Source: Parachlorella kessleri
Lineage: Eukaryota > Chlorophyta > Trebouxiophyceae > Chlorellales > Chlorellaceae
Direction of reading: 5' to 3'
Assembly: GCA_001598975.1 (NCBI GenBank)
Contig: BBXU01002046.1
Span: forward strand, 1 to 19,381
Length of the DNA stretch: 19,381 bases
How positions within the stretch are numbered: the stretch's first letter is position 1; every line of letters begins with the position of its first letter. Positions 19,296-19,381 of the stretch are shown here, piece by piece. Under the pieces are notes generated by a model that saw only the letters and a program-made list of their open reading frames with translations, did no database searches and was not told where the DNA came from. A program made the position numbers and the translations under genes.

Positions 19296-19381
19296 CTGCG
19301 AGTGAGCAGAGGCGGGTCAGGCGGGTGGGGCTAGTGTTGTAGCAGGCCAGGCTGCATAGGAAAACGTGCACACCCCAATGT

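Overview
This is nuclear DNA from a eukaryote, most likely a GC-rich green alga (Chlorophyta, probably chlorophycean). The reasons are intron-dense genes with GT-AG splice sites, long Gln/Ala/Ser low-complexity inserts in otherwise conserved proteins, CTG/CAG-rich composition, TGTAA (the usual chlorophyte poly(A) signal) downstream of two genes, and protein families whose closest remembered relatives are plant or algal. I saw no bacterial-style operon, CRISPR array, tRNA, rRNA or transposase. The taxon is inferred from these features and was not looked up.

Layout: six genes, all multi-exon. (1) 37-1265, minus: 5' part of the mitochondrial branched-chain 2-oxoacid dehydrogenase E2 gene (DBT), running off the left edge. 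(2) 1498-2792, plus: complete TRAPPC1/Bet5, divergent from DBT across about 230 bp. (3) 3847-7965, minus: complete KDM8/JMJD5 (plant JMJ30) JmjC oxygenase with a greatly enlarged sequence. (4) 8031-9741, minus: an SH3BGR/glutaredoxin-like protein with an acidic middle and a repetitive Ala-rich tail. (5) 9949-12611, plus: a protein resembling the C-terminal domain of the plant F-box family typified by At4g00755, with no visible F-box. (6) 13264-19295, minus: PRMT5, 13 exons, C-terminus complete and N-terminus beyond the right edge. I checked the exon models by reading-frame phase. Every junction listed closes in frame, although the 5' and 3' ends of gene 5 and one PRMT5 junction have alternatives.

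Functionally these are mostly housekeeping genes: amino-acid catabolism, ER-Golgi tethering, and two chromatin/arginine-related regulators. PRMT5 and KDM8/JMJ30 are both known to affect the plant circadian clock and lie about 5 kb apart. The most unusual layout is genes 4 and 3: the stop of the upstream gene is only 65 nt before the start of the downstream one on the same strand, with no ATG or TGTAA between them. This makes it a candidate green-algal bicistronic locus. Other points of interest are a decayed duplicate of a PRMT5 exon inside an intron, a 35-bp minisatellite abutting an apparent GC-AG splice donor, helical repeats in the SH3BGR-like protein, duplicated splice acceptors in KDM8, and repeats in the TRAPPC1/KDM8 convergent spacer.
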